Source: Salinibacillus xinjiangensis (GTDB lineage: Bacteria; Bacillota; Bacilli; Bacillales; Alkalibacillaceae). Taken from it: DNA of 64,000 bases. The DNA is taken from assembly GCF_009649735.1 (NCBI RefSeq), contig NZ_WJNH01000009.1, positions 164,217 through 228,216 on the forward strand, written 5' to 3'. The notes beneath the pieces were generated by a model that was given only the letters and a program-made list of their open reading frames with translations, searched no databases and was not told the origin of the DNA. Of the stretch, positions 26,007 to 33,714 are shown piece after piece. Numbering within the stretch: position 1 is the first letter of the stretch; each line of letters begins with the position of its first letter. Both the position numbers and the translations under genes were made by a program.

Positions 26007-26201
26007 TTACTGCCTCCTTCCAAAAATAAAATAGAGTACAGGGCCAATTAAGCTAATAAAAATACAAATCACAGCCCAAACCCATTTGGGGCCATTGGTT
26101 TCTTCTATACGAATTAAATCTATAAGTGCAACGGCTAATAGGATCATTTCCACAATGATAAGCGGGGCAATAAGCGCCCAATTAATATCTTCAAGTCCCA
26201 T
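26007..26201 (-). CDS. yxlE: PLDc_N-domain small membrane protein, YxlE-like
   Basis: The 64-residue product has two membrane helices and the PLDc_N motif (IRIEETNGPKWVWAVICIF then GPVLYFIFGRR). B. subtilis YxlE, a small membrane protein of the sigY operon that influences SigY activity, has the same size and sits before the same ABC pair. No sigma gene accompanies it here. The stop lies one base from the ATPase start. Confidence 0.8.
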   Translation of the reverse strand: MGLEDINWALIAPLIIVEMILLAVALIDLIRIEETNGPKWVWAVICIFISLIGPVLYFIFGRRQ

Positions 26202-26303
26202 GTCTTCATCTCCTTTCTAAAGGTTATACGAGTCAATTCACCTATAGGTTTCATTTTCAAAAACGGAAATACGACTCCATGTTATATGAAGTCGTATCCA
26301 CTT

Positions 26304-28061
26304 TTATGGCTGAGTAATACCAGCTGCAATTTGGACTTGTTGTTGGTGTCGAGCATTGATTTGTCCATCCTTATGTCGAGTGCTATTTTTAAAATGAATG
26401 TCTGTGTGACCGTTAAAGTTGTTGTCCTTAATATACTGAACATCATGAGGCATAGAGGTCATGGAGCCGGCAATTTTTCTTCCGTCTACTTCAACAATAA
26501 CAGCTCGTTCTACCCAACTAAAGCTGCCACCCCAAACCTCCTTCATGATAGAGGTATCTTTTGCTGAGACTGGCTCAACATCCGCGTGATTGGCTCCAAT
26601 CGTCCTTTTGACATAAAAGGACTTTCCGGTCTGAAAATCAGTCACTTTAGCTGTCGAATTTATCGGGAAAACGTATTGGGCCTCTGTCCACCAGTCTAGA
26701 AATTCCCCATGTTTTTCACTAACAGTAGGTTGAACAGCAATTTCGTGAACAGGAACCTGCAGCTTTTGTCCGATTGATAAAGGAGAGCTTGTCGTTAAAT
26801 GATTTGCCTTTAACAGCTCTGCCTGTGGAATGCCATATTTCACACTGAGTGCCCATATCGTATCACCCGACTCTACAGTATGGGTTTTATAGGAGATTTG
26901 GTTCTGTGCCGTTGAGGTTTGGGAGGCTCCGTCCAACCTCAAGCTTTGTCCAACATAAATCGTATCTCCTGATAGTCCATTGATTGCTTTTATATCATCT
27001 ATTGGCATACTGTATTTATTAGAAATCGATGATAAGGATTCCCCTGTTTGAACAACATGGATGGTTGGCTTTTTCACAGCCTCCTGTGCTGGTGCATCAT
27101 TTGGAATGGATAAAATTTGACCCACTTGAATTAAATCTGTGCTTAGACTATTGGCTTTTTTTAGTGCATCGACTGATATATTGTGTAGGGTGGCAATACC
27201 AATTAAAGTGTCCCCACTCTTAACTGTGTAGGTGTCATCCTCCACTTGCGTAATTTGAGTAGTAGTCTGCTGAACAGGTGCGGGTGCAGTTGTTGTTTCG
27301 TTTGCTTTTGGAATGGCTAGTGCTTGCCCGACTTGGATGGTGTTGCCTGTTAGCCCATTAGCGTGCTTTAGCTGATCCACCGACACTCCATACTGATTAG
27401 CTATTCCATACAAGGTGTCTCCGGCCTTTACAGTATGAGAGGTCTCCACTAATACGGGCTTGGATGGAGCGGGCATGCTGGCTAATTCATTTGATGGAAT
27501 GGTAAGTGTTTGTCCTATTTTGATTGTTGTGCTCTCGAGCTTATTAATTTCCATTATTGTATCAACGGAGAGGTTATATTTTGTTGCAATGCTATACAAG
27601 GTATCCCCGGCTTTTACAGAATAGCTTGTACTAGGAATGATTAAGCCCTCTCCTACCTTAATGGTGTTACCAGGAAGGTTGTTAAGGGATTTAATAAGAT
27701 CAATCTTCACATTAAATTTTTGGGCTATGGAATATAACGTATCACCACTGGATACGGTGTAAGTAATCTGGTTATTTTCAACCTGTGTAACTTGACTAGC
27801 CTCCACAGGATTTGCAAAAGCGCTTTGAGTAAGAGGAATGGATGCAATCATGATGGAACCCATCACAACTTTTATGGCGTTTATTTTTAAATTAGGGACT
27901 CTTTTACGGAGATAATCCATAGCCCCTTTTTGAAGTTCAGTTTCTTTCTCTTCGGTTTGCTTTGTACCTAATTCAGTTGCAAACTCTGACATATTCTGAT
28001 CTAAATATAAAATGACATTAAAGCCATTTTCTGTTTGTTCTAGTCGATGGGATTGAAACAT
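26304..28061 (-). CDS. Six-LysM cell-wall protein with C-terminal His-rich domain
   Basis: The 585-residue protein starts with about 60 cytoplasmic-type residues, then a hydrophobic segment ending AFANPVEAS (signal anchor or late signal peptide, about 60-85). Six LysM repeats follow (each opening like YTVSSGDTLYSIAQKFN and closing IIPS), covering about residues 95-455. A C-terminal domain of about 125 residues contains FLDWWTEAQYVFP, VWGGSFSWVERAVIVEV and a late NGHTDIHF...RHKDG...ARHQQQV histidine series. I recall a similar His-containing ending on other Firmicute wall proteins but cannot name it. The second ATG is used because the first is only 2 nt from the AAAGGGG RBS. Confidence 0.8.
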   Translation of the reverse strand: MFQSHRLEQTENGFNVILYLDQNMSEFATELGTKQTEEKETELQKGAMDYLRKRVPNLKINAIKVVMGSIMIASIPLTQSAFANPVEASQVTQVENNQITYTVSSGDTLYSIAQKFNVKIDLIKSLNNLPGNTIKVGEGLIIPSTSYSVKAGDTLYSIATKYNLSVDTIMEINKLESTTIKIGQTLTIPSNELASMPAPSKPVLVETSHTVKAGDTLYGIANQYGVSVDQLKHANGLTGNTIQVGQALAIPKANETTTAPAPVQQTTTQITQVEDDTYTVKSGDTLIGIATLHNISVDALKKANSLSTDLIQVGQILSIPNDAPAQEAVKKPTIHVVQTGESLSSISNKYSMPIDDIKAINGLSGDTIYVGQSLRLDGASQTSTAQNQISYKTHTVESGDTIWALSVKYGIPQAELLKANHLTTSSPLSIGQKLQVPVHEIAVQPTVSEKHGEFLDWWTEAQYVFPINSTAKVTDFQTGKSFYVKRTIGANHADVEPVSAKDTSIMKEVWGGSFSWVERAVIVEVDGRKIAGSMTSMPHDVQYIKDNNFNGHTDIHFKNSTRHKDGQINARHQQQVQIAAGITQP

Positions 28062-28242
28062 GATCATTTCCCCTTTATGCTAAGTTTTCACTTGGTTATA
28101 TTGTTTCCTAGTTTTGTGTTGAGTAAGGGGATAAATTATTGGAAAAAAATTAGTGAAAGTTGGAAAGGGAAATACTTGTGTTGAGACATATGCAGAGCAG
28201 GGGAGGTAGTTGTTAATACTTTTCAGAAAAATTTCAAGGAAA

Positions 28243-28275
28243 ATAAAAAGGTCAAAGCTTAATTAGCTTTGACCT
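28243..28275 (-). terminator. Terminator of the tRNA-Ala transcript
   Basis: On the minus strand AGGTCAAAGCT pairs with AGCTTTGACCT across 5 nt, followed by a T-rich tail, 18 bp beyond the tRNA 3' end. Confidence 0.8.
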
Positions 28276-28292
28276 AAGCCGAATATTAAGAA

Positions 28293-28365
28293 TGGAGCAT
28301 AACGGGCTCGAACCGTTGACCTCTTCGCTGCCAGCGAAGCGCTCTCCCAACTGAGCTAATGCCCC
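28293..28365 (-). tRNA. trnA: tRNA-Ala (anticodon GGC)
   Basis: A complete 73-nt cloverleaf reads on the minus strand. Acceptor GGGGCAT pairs with ATGCTCC and contains the G3-U70 alanine identity pair. The D arm is GCTC...GAGC, the anticodon stem is CTTCG/CGAAG with loop CTGGCAG (anticodon GGC), and the T arm contains GGTTCGAGCCC. Discriminator A73 is present. CCA is not encoded. It is a single, isolated tRNA gene with its own terminator. Confidence 0.95.
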
Positions 28366-28483
28366 GTGTGCTGCATTCATTATTTTATACCTAAAAAGGA
28401 CTTTTTGTAAAGGAGGAATTTTGGACAAGTTCTTTTGTACTACTATCAGAATTTATAAGTTAAATCGGTAGATAGTATAAGTG

Positions 28484-28535
28484 CAACTAGGCAATCACCG
28501 GCGCCTTACGGCTTGGCGCTAGCCAAGTTTTCTTT
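28484..28535. repeat. Dispersed hairpin repeat, copy 1
   Basis: A roughly 50-bp GC-rich element containing GCGCC/GGCGC inverted arms around TTACGGCTT. It is about 80% identical to a segment at 33715-33766. Confidence 0.7.
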
Positions 28536-28546
28536 ACAAAAAAAAT

Positions 28547-28566
28547 GCGGCTGAAAAAACAGCCGC
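28547..28566 (-). terminator. Hairpin with minus-strand T run
   Basis: GCGGCTG pairs with CAGCCGC around six A residues. On the minus strand it is followed by eight T residues, so it would end minus-strand transcription coming from the yfhE side, through the DnaA-box region. Confidence 0.7.
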
Positions 28567-28671
28567 GTATCGAATCAATGATTGTCAATGGGGACTATAT
28601 GGTTAAAGGGGAGGAATCTTACCGAGAAATTTCGGTAAATTACTAACATTGACAATCACTTATTAACAATG

Positions 28672-28844
28672 TTGTCCACATTTTTAAAGCTTTATACATT
28701 GAGGTAGCAAAGTTTATTCACATAATCCACAAAAATGGACGAACTTATACACAATTACTTGTTCACAAATGAAATGGTTGGTGTATAAGTTTTTAGATAG
28801 GTTATACACATTGTGCACAACTTTGTGGATAAAACTTATACACA
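28672..28844. promoter_or_regulatory. DnaA-box cluster (non-oriC)
   Basis: Five 9-mers match TTATNCACA exactly: 28714, 28745, 28802 and 28836 on plus, and 28824-28832 on minus. At least five more differ by one base: 28672, 28723, 28759, 28780 (minus) and 28811 (both strands by symmetry). No dnaA, dnaN or gidA-type genes are near, so this is not oriC. It is probably a DnaA-binding cluster of the kind known to modulate initiation in B. subtilis. Confidence 0.85.
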
Positions 28845-28863
28845 AAGTCCTAGTTCGAAGGGT

Positions 28864-28989
28864 TTATCTATTTCTGTTTTGGTTATATGCCTTATCGGCA
28901 CGCTTAAACTCCTGTTGATACAATACCTGCTGGGTTTTGGATAGGTTAAAGCGTTTTTCATCATGAGATCTTCTTGGTTCCTTGCCCAC
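28864..28989 (-). CDS. yfhE: YfhE-like small protein
   Basis: This is a 41-residue gene below usual length cut-offs. It starts GTG with AAAGGGTGA upstream. The product, with KTQQVLYQQEFKRADKAYN in its second half, fits the YfhE family (short, basic, VLY...EF..AD). The position upstream of recX matches B. subtilis. An overlapping 67-codon frame on the same strand lacks any family resemblance and is judged a shadow. Function is unknown. Confidence 0.8.
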   Translation of the reverse strand: MGKEPRRSHDEKRFNLSKTQQVLYQQEFKRADKAYNQNRNR

Positions 28990-29094
28990 TTAAAATCACC
29001 CTTTTCGACAAAGTTTTCTTCTTTTATTAGTTTAACCACAACTTGGAAAAAGTATGTTTCTAACAGAAAAAGGAAGCGGAATGGAGAGGATACA

Positions 29095-29640
29095 TTACGC
29101 TTCCTTTTCTGTCAGTTGGTCTTTTTGATAGGAGTAGAATAGGAATTGATCTTTTTGAATGACGTATAAGTCGTATAAATCTTCAAGTTCATTAAGTTTT
29201 GTGTATACATCGGGGTATAATTGATTGGCCTGACTTACATAGCTTAATTTTTGTGCGGCCTTCTTTGAACGGTGGTTGCTTTTCCTAATTTTCATGAATA
29301 CAGCTTCTATACCATGCTCGAAAAAGATCTCGGTTAAAAATGCTTCCTTGGCTCGATAGTTATAACCCTTGCCAAAAAATGGACGACCTAACCAGGTGGC
29401 TAGAAATCCAGTACTGTTCTGAATGTCACAAAGATTAATGGTTCCAATAGGTTGCTGCCATTCATCTAAGATGGTTCGGGTAATAAGGGTACCCTGCTCT
29501 TCTAATGCGATGAGCTGCTTGGTAAGAAAGTAGTATTCATCGCTTGTTTCGGCTTTGTGCCTTACATAAGGATATACCTCTGGATGGATAAGCAAGTCAA
29601 ATAATTGCCCTGCCTCGTGAAGCTCGCGTTTTTTTAGCAT
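29095..29640 (-). CDS. GNAT-family N-acetyltransferase
   Basis: The 181-residue protein has the RimJ/RimL-like GNAT layout: GTINLCDIQNSTGFLATWLG in the central strands and the acetyl-CoA loop GRPFFGKGYNYRAKEA, then FMKIRKSNHRSKKAAQKLSY. The start codon follows directly on the T run of a terminator-like hairpin. The only RBS candidate (TAGGGGG) is part of that hairpin. Expression is therefore probably gated by the leader RNA upstream. The substrate is unknown. Confidence 0.8.
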   Translation of the reverse strand: MLKKRELHEAGQLFDLLIHPEVYPYVRHKAETSDEYYFLTKQLIALEEQGTLITRTILDEWQQPIGTINLCDIQNSTGFLATWLGRPFFGKGYNYRAKEAFLTEIFFEHGIEAVFMKIRKSNHRSKKAAQKLSYVSQANQLYPDVYTKLNELEDLYDLYVIQKDQFLFYSYQKDQLTEKEA

Positions 29641-29645
29641 AAAAA

Positions 29646-29793
29646 AAACCCCCTAGCTAGGGTGGTTTGCGTCTATGCTTAGGCCATGGCTTATATGCTC
29701 GACCAGAACCACCCTCGAATTTTTATCAATAGCTCACAAAAATTCGGGGTGGGAATCGAACCCACTAGAACCAACGTCGTTGGTGGCGCACCA
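29646..29793 (-). ncRNA. Candidate cis-regulatory leader RNA
   Basis: On the minus strand the leader can form a chain of exclusive helices. A: GTGGG/CCCAC with a tRNA T-arm-like loop (29749-29765). B: a 15-bp helix with one bulge (29738-29752 with 29709-29724). C: GGGTGGTT/AACCACCC (29707-29714 with 29660-29667). D: a terminator with T run (29646-29668). A competes with B, B with C, and C with D, which is riboswitch-like logic. It does not match a riboswitch class I recognise. Confidence 0.55.
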
Positions 29794-29886
29794 TTTGCCT
29801 TCCCATAGAAATACCATTCAATTGGTGATTTAATCATAATCGATTTTCATCCAAAAGGGAATACCCATTTTCAAAAAGGACAAACC

Positions 29887-29941
29887 CTTTAACACTTTAA
29901 AGCAGCGGGGGACAGTCCCCACATTCGCTAAAGGGGTAAAG
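29887..29941. repeat. 55-bp palindromic element, copy 3
   Basis: The copy starts CTTTAACACTTTAAAGC, has the centre GGGGGACAGTCCCC and ends GGGGTAAAG. It lies 5 bp before a TATAAT that may serve recX. Confidence 0.85.
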
Positions 29942-29975
29942 CGTGTTATAATTTGGGGGAGAGGGGGCAATTTGG

Positions 29976-30788
29976 TTGGCGAAAATAACGAGGATTACGA
30001 CACAAAAGAGAAAGAAGAGTCGTTATAATATTTTTATTGAGAAGGGCTCTAAGGATGAGTATGCTTTTAGTGTGGATGAGGATGTGTTAATTAAGCACAT
30101 GTTAAGAAAGGGCATGGACTTAGATGAGGCCACCATGAGAATGCTTAAGGCCCAGGATGAGGTTCATAAATTTTATGCTATGGCGATTAACCTGCTTAGC
30201 TATCGGATTCGCTCAAAAAAGGAAATCACTGATTACTTAAAGAAAAAAGAAGCAGAAATGGAGCAAATTGAACAAGTCCTAACCAAGCTAGAGCAGGAAG
30301 GGTATATCAATGACCGGGAATTTGCGAACACGTTTGTCCGTTCGCGTATCAATACTTCCAGTAAAGGACCGATGTTTCTTAAAAAAGAGCTGATGGAAAA
30401 GGGCGTGGCCAAATCCATCATAGATGAAGCCGTGCAGGTTTACACTCCAGAAAAGCAAAGGGAAAAGGTACATAAACTGGTAGCGAAAAAACTACAATCC
30501 AGCAGTAAAAAATCCTTTCAACAGCAACTACAAGCCATTCAAGGCACTTTAATCCAAAAGGGTTTTTCCGGTGAAGTTATCCAGGAAGTATTGCAGGATG
30601 CCAAGGAAGAGTATCAGAATCAGGACGAAGAAAAGGAAGCTGTTGTTCATCAAGGGCTAAAACTTGTAGCTAAATATGAACGGAAGGCAGAAGGGTTTGA
30701 ACTTAAGCAAAAAGTTAAGGCCGCTCTTTACCGCAAGGGGTTTAGTTTTGACTATATCGAGGCTTTTATTGAGGAACACATGGATTAA
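29976..30788 (+). CDS. recX: Regulatory protein RecX
   Basis: TTG start with GAGGGGG 8 nt upstream. The 270-residue, highly charged, helical protein shows RecX three-helix repeats: AINLLSYRIRSKKEITDYL, then YINDREFANTFVRSRIN and GPMFLKKELMEKGV, repeated toward the C-terminus. RecX modulates RecA filaments. The length is that of Bacillus RecX (about 264), and the synteny with yfhE and yfhH agrees. Confidence 0.93.
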   Translation: MAKITRITTQKRKKSRYNIFIEKGSKDEYAFSVDEDVLIKHMLRKGMDLDEATMRMLKAQDEVHKFYAMAINLLSYRIRSKKEITDYLKKKEAEMEQIEQVLTKLEQEGYINDREFANTFVRSRINTSSKGPMFLKKELMEKGVAKSIIDEAVQVYTPEKQREKVHKLVAKKLQSSSKKSFQQQLQAIQGTLIQKGFSGEVIQEVLQDAKEEYQNQDEEKEAVVHQGLKLVAKYERKAEGFELKQKVKAALYRKGFSFDYIEAFIEEHMD

Positions 30789-31453
30789 CTATCCCTTTCG
30801 TTTAATCGTGATTTCATTTCGTCCGTCATCCATTCTGTAAATCTGGTCTGCTACCTATTCAGGGTTCATGAGACGAGACGGGTCATCAATGTGAGTGTGT
30901 ACATCCCAAAATGGGGTCTGCATACCTCCCATATACACCGCGGTAAAGGAAATGTCTTCGTTGGCAAATTCCTTTTGGAAGGCTTTCTGTAAAGCCTCGT
31001 TGCGCAAATTTGCAAGCAGAATATAAGGATTCATGAACCTTTCCGCGTAGACCAGCAGTGGAGACGATATTTAATACCCTACCCTTTACTGTCTGGATCA
31101 TTGGAAGGAGGGCTTGTGTCAACAAAATGGTTCCTTTTATGTTGGTGTTGAGCACGGTATCGATTTGTTTTTCGTCATAGGACTCCACAGCCCCAAAATA
31201 TCCTACCCCTGCATTATTAATCAACACATCAACTGCTCTAGCTGGCTTACAGCTTCACGAATAGATGCAGGCTCCGTTACATCACAAATGAGCTGAAACG
31301 GAAGTCCTGCTAATTCTTCAATTTCTTTTCTCACCATCATCAACTTTTCCTCATGTCGTCCTAAATATAAATCTTATGACCTTCTGCTGCGTATCTTTTG
31401 GCCAATGCCTGACCTAAGCCACTTCCTGCTCCTGTAATTACAACGTGTTCCAT
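30789..31453 (-). pseudogene. Decayed short-chain dehydrogenase (SDR)
   Basis: The reading begins with GGAGG and MEHVVITGAGSGLGQALAKR (NAD-binding TGxxxGxG), but the frame breaks near residue 30 and again before VDVLINNAGVGYFGAVE. The middle retains NNAG, the catalytic S/Y/K area (IVSTAGLRGKVHESLYSACKF) and then shifts again. The end reads NPE, an in-frame TAG, then VADQIYRMDDGRNEITIKRKG. So there are several frameshifts and one stop. The remnant ends one base from the recX stop. It was a YqjQ-type SDR of about 220 residues. Confidence 0.85.
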
Positions 31454-31555
31454 TGTTTTCCTCCTAACAATCGACAAATACTTACACCTTCTTTCTTTAT
31501 AATCTCTAATTTGATTGGTAAAATGTAAAGGGATGATGGAAGGGAGATATTAATA

Positions 31556-31903
31556 ATGGAAACAAGATATAGTGATTATACAATAGAGCAGCTGCGAGAA
31601 GAGGTTGCAGAGCTTACTGAAAAAGCACGTAAAGCTGAACAGATGGGTATGGTCAATGAGTATGCTGTCTACGAGCGTAAAATTGTGATGGCAAAGGCCT
31701 ACATGATGGACCCGAAAGACTTTGAACCTAATGAAATATATGAAATTCTTGGTGCGCCGGGATCATATTTTAAAATCGATTACATGAATGGTGTGTTTGC
31801 TTGGGGCATACGGTCAAATAAACGAGGAGAAAAGGCTACGGTTGAGGGGGAGCAAGAGGCGCTTCCAATCTCCATGCTAGGGGATTATATTACGGAGGTT
31901 TAA
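31556..31903 (+). CDS. yfhH: YfhH family protein (DUF1811)
   Basis: The 115-residue soluble protein begins with a helical segment (YSDYTIEQLREEVAELTEKARKAEQ) and contains ERKIVMAKAYMMDP and FKIDYMNGVFAWGIR, typical of Bacillus YfhH. The RBS is GAAGGGAGA. It sits between recX and sspK as in B. subtilis. Function is unknown. Confidence 0.88.
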   Translation: METRYSDYTIEQLREEVAELTEKARKAEQMGMVNEYAVYERKIVMAKAYMMDPKDFEPNEIYEILGAPGSYFKIDYMNGVFAWGIRSNKRGEKATVEGEQEALPISMLGDYITEV

Positions 31904-31910
31904 ACGCCTA

Positions 31911-31940
31911 AAAAACTGGCACCCACTAGGTGCCAGTAAA
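31911..31940. terminator. Bidirectional terminator yfhH / ypzG-like
   Basis: CTGGCACC pairs with GGTGCCAG across 5 nt, with A/T runs on both sides, between convergent genes. Confidence 0.8.
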
Positions 31941-31944
31941 AAGC

Positions 31945-32094
31945 TTAAGCTCTTTTATTCATCTGTACTTCAGTAATAATTTCATTCTGAGTCTGTCTCG
32001 TTTCACCATTTACCTGGTTACTAGCATGCTTTGGATTCGCACGTGGTGATTGAAAGGGCGTATTGCGTAAATGTTTAAGCGATTTGTAACCCAT
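31945..32094 (-). CDS. YpzG-like small protein
   Basis: The 49-residue gene starts 2 bp after the sspK stop, with GGTGGAG as RBS. The core PFQSPRANPKHASNQVNGET and the ending EVQMNKRA match the pattern of the Bacillus YpzG family of small sporulation-associated proteins. With SspK it forms a two-gene operon on the minus strand ended by the hairpin at 31911-31940. The family identity is from memory of the motif. Confidence 0.7.
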   Translation of the reverse strand: MGYKSLKHLRNTPFQSPRANPKHASNQVNGETRQTQNEIITEVQMNKRA

Positions 32095-32096
32095 GC

Positions 32097-32258
32097 TTAC
32101 TCCACCTCATTTTCATTTTGTTGAGATGATTTCGCCATTCTCTCCTGGGGATGGGTATTAATCGTCCCATCTGCCCGTTTTGATGAGAACTTTGCTTTTG
32201 CATGCGGTTTTTCTTCGTAACGTTGCTCTGGGAAATCTTTTGCCTTGTTACGAACCAT
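32097..32258 (-). CDS. sspK: Small acid-soluble spore protein K
   Basis: The ATG at 32258 has AAAGGGG upstream. The 53-residue product begins [18 protein letters not shown] and contains [18 protein letters not shown], matching SspK (MVRNK..FP, SKRADG.I..HPQERM). SspK is a minor spore-core protein made under forespore control. The neighbourhood (yfhH, yfhJ) is that of B. subtilis. Confidence 0.9.
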   Translation of the reverse strand: MVRNKAKDFPEQRYEEKPHAKAKFSSKRADGTINTHPQERMAKSSQQNENEVE

Positions 32259-32374
32259 TCGGAATACCCCTTTTCTTTGCATTGCACGTTTGGCACGTGC
32301 TTTTATATCTTTTGTAAACAGAGCAATTGTATGTACCTAGAGGTTAAGTAAAATATAGAAAGTGAGGTGTCAGA

Positions 32375-32638
32375 ATGGAAGAGATATTTCAACGCTTATC
32401 GAGAGAACTACGAAGCGTCAATGACACGCTAACGGAAGAACAGGCCAGAACATGGGTGGAAATGCTATGGGAGGACTTCGAAACAACCCGAGCAAAAGCA
32501 GGACGAAAATATAAAGGGCAGGAAGTAACAGAATCGATTGTGAAAAAGTGGATTCAAAATTATGGACCTAGGTTACATGAGGTGAACCTGGACACAAAAA
32601 AATGGCAGGATAAAATGAATCGTGGGCCACTCCATTGA
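32375..32638 (+). CDS. yfhJ: YfhJ family protein
   Basis: The 87-residue protein contains ARTWVEMLWEDFETTRAKAGRKY, the WVExLWxDFE signature of YfhJ, and KWIQNYGPRLHE. Synteny sspK-yfhJ-yfhP agrees. Function is unknown. Confidence 0.88.
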   Translation: MEEIFQRLSRELRSVNDTLTEEQARTWVEMLWEDFETTRAKAGRKYKGQEVTESIVKKWIQNYGPRLHEVNLDTKKWQDKMNRGPLH

Positions 32639-32669
32639 AAAAGAGGCTGTGAATGTCAGGCAGCCTCTT
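32637..32669 (-). terminator. Terminator of yfhP (minus), also after yfhJ
   Basis: AAGAGGCTG pairs with CAGCCTCTT across 11 nt. The T run is on the minus-strand side, so it mainly serves yfhP. Confidence 0.75.
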
Positions 32670-32683
32670 AAATCTTGACAGTG

Positions 32684-33667
32684 TTATTGGGGGAGCGGAT
32701 CTAATTTCTTCTGTAATTTATCCTCAGAATAAATCCAACCAGTATAGGAATTTCGTATATGATAGTCTGAATCAAGTTTTACTACTGCTACAAAGGGATA
32801 ATGCCCTTTAGAACGGTACCGTAAATCAATAAAACGAACCTCGGTATAATTATCTGATTCTTCAATTTCCCAACGGTAAACAGGGGAGAAGAAGATAAAG
32901 GCTTGCACATTGTCATCCTGTAATGCTTTGTGCATTGCAGGATGATCTGGTAATTTTTTTCGTTTAAACTGATCCAGGATTTTGATTTTGCCACCTTCAG
33001 CGCGAGCAACATAAAAGTTCTCAGTGGTGGTGATGGCAATCCGCCAAACATTATGCTTAATGGTTGGGGACGTTACGATACTTTCAACATCGTCAAAGTG
33101 TTGCTCAATTTTTGAAACAATTTCTTTTTTATCGAAATACCGCTTTACATAGTAAAGGGCTATGATGAAGTAGAGCAGCAGAAAGGTTATACCAGGATCA
33201 GCCCCGAACAGCAACCAAGCCACTATTCCGACTGCATGTAAGCCAAAGATATAAGGATCGAACGTATTGATGAACCCAAGTGCAATCCAATTACGATTGA
33301 TGGGACGAGCTGCCTGTGTTCCGTAAGCATTAAATATATCTACGAAGACATGTAAAATAACAGCCAAAAAGGTCCAGAAGTACAAATGGACGAAATTGAC
33401 TTGAGGAACAAAGGTATGAATAACCGTTGCAATGGTGACTCCCCATACAATCACAGCAGGTATCGAATGAGTAATTCCCCGGTGATTACGAATATAGACG
33501 GCATTATTTTTGAGTTTGAGCAAAGTATCAAAGTCAGGTGCATTAGATCCGACAATCGTGCCTACCATGACACATGTGAAAAGAGTAGAATCTTGTTGTA
33601 CAACTGGGTCGAGGGTTGCGAGACCTCCAAGTGCAACTCCCATGCTTATATGGGTAGCTGTGTCCAT
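32684..33667 (-). CDS. yfhP: YfhP-like membrane-bound metal-dependent hydrolase
   Basis: The start at 33667 follows AAAGGAGGC, giving MDTATHISMGVALGGLATL. The 327-residue protein has the YdjM/LexA-binding-inner-membrane-hydrolase fold: DTATH at the N-terminus, SNAPDFDTLLKLK, NHRGITHSIPA and HVFVDIFNAYGTQ supply conserved Asp/His ligands among several helices. In B. subtilis the homologue is linked to control of surfactin-related genes and sporulation. The C-terminal 130 residues are soluble. Confidence 0.85.
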   Translation of the reverse strand: MDTATHISMGVALGGLATLDPVVQQDSTLFTCVMVGTIVGSNAPDFDTLLKLKNNAVYIRNHRGITHSIPAVIVWGVTIATVIHTFVPQVNFVHLYFWTFLAVILHVFVDIFNAYGTQAARPINRNWIALGFINTFDPYIFGLHAVGIVAWLLFGADPGITFLLLYFIIALYYVKRYFDKKEIVSKIEQHFDDVESIVTSPTIKHNVWRIAITTTENFYVARAEGGKIKILDQFKRKKLPDHPAMHKALQDDNVQAFIFFSPVYRWEIEESDNYTEVRFIDLRYRSKGHYPFVAVVKLDSDYHIRNSYTGWIYSEDKLQKKLDPLPQ

Positions 33668-33714
33668 AACGTAATGCCTCCTTTTTAGGATGTCACGAGA
33701 TGAAGTTTTGTTTA

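Noticed and set aside
28672..28844. Chromosomal origin oriC
   Set aside because: DnaA boxes are present but dnaA, dnaN, recF, rnpA-rpmH or gidA are not, and the surrounding genes are yfh genes.
28836..29039. 67-codon minus-strand open frame at the DnaA-box cluster
   Set aside because: It overlaps the 41-residue YfhE-like gene in another frame, has no family resemblance, and its 3' part runs into the DnaA boxes.
29738..29793. A tRNA gene suggested by the T-arm-like GGGTTCGATTCCC
   Set aside because: No matching acceptor 5' strand, D arm or anticodon arm is present; only the T arm is mimicked.
30886..31227. An intact 113-residue SDR protein
   Set aside because: It lacks the NAD-binding N-terminus and is out of frame with both flanking SDR parts, so it is a pseudogene fragment.
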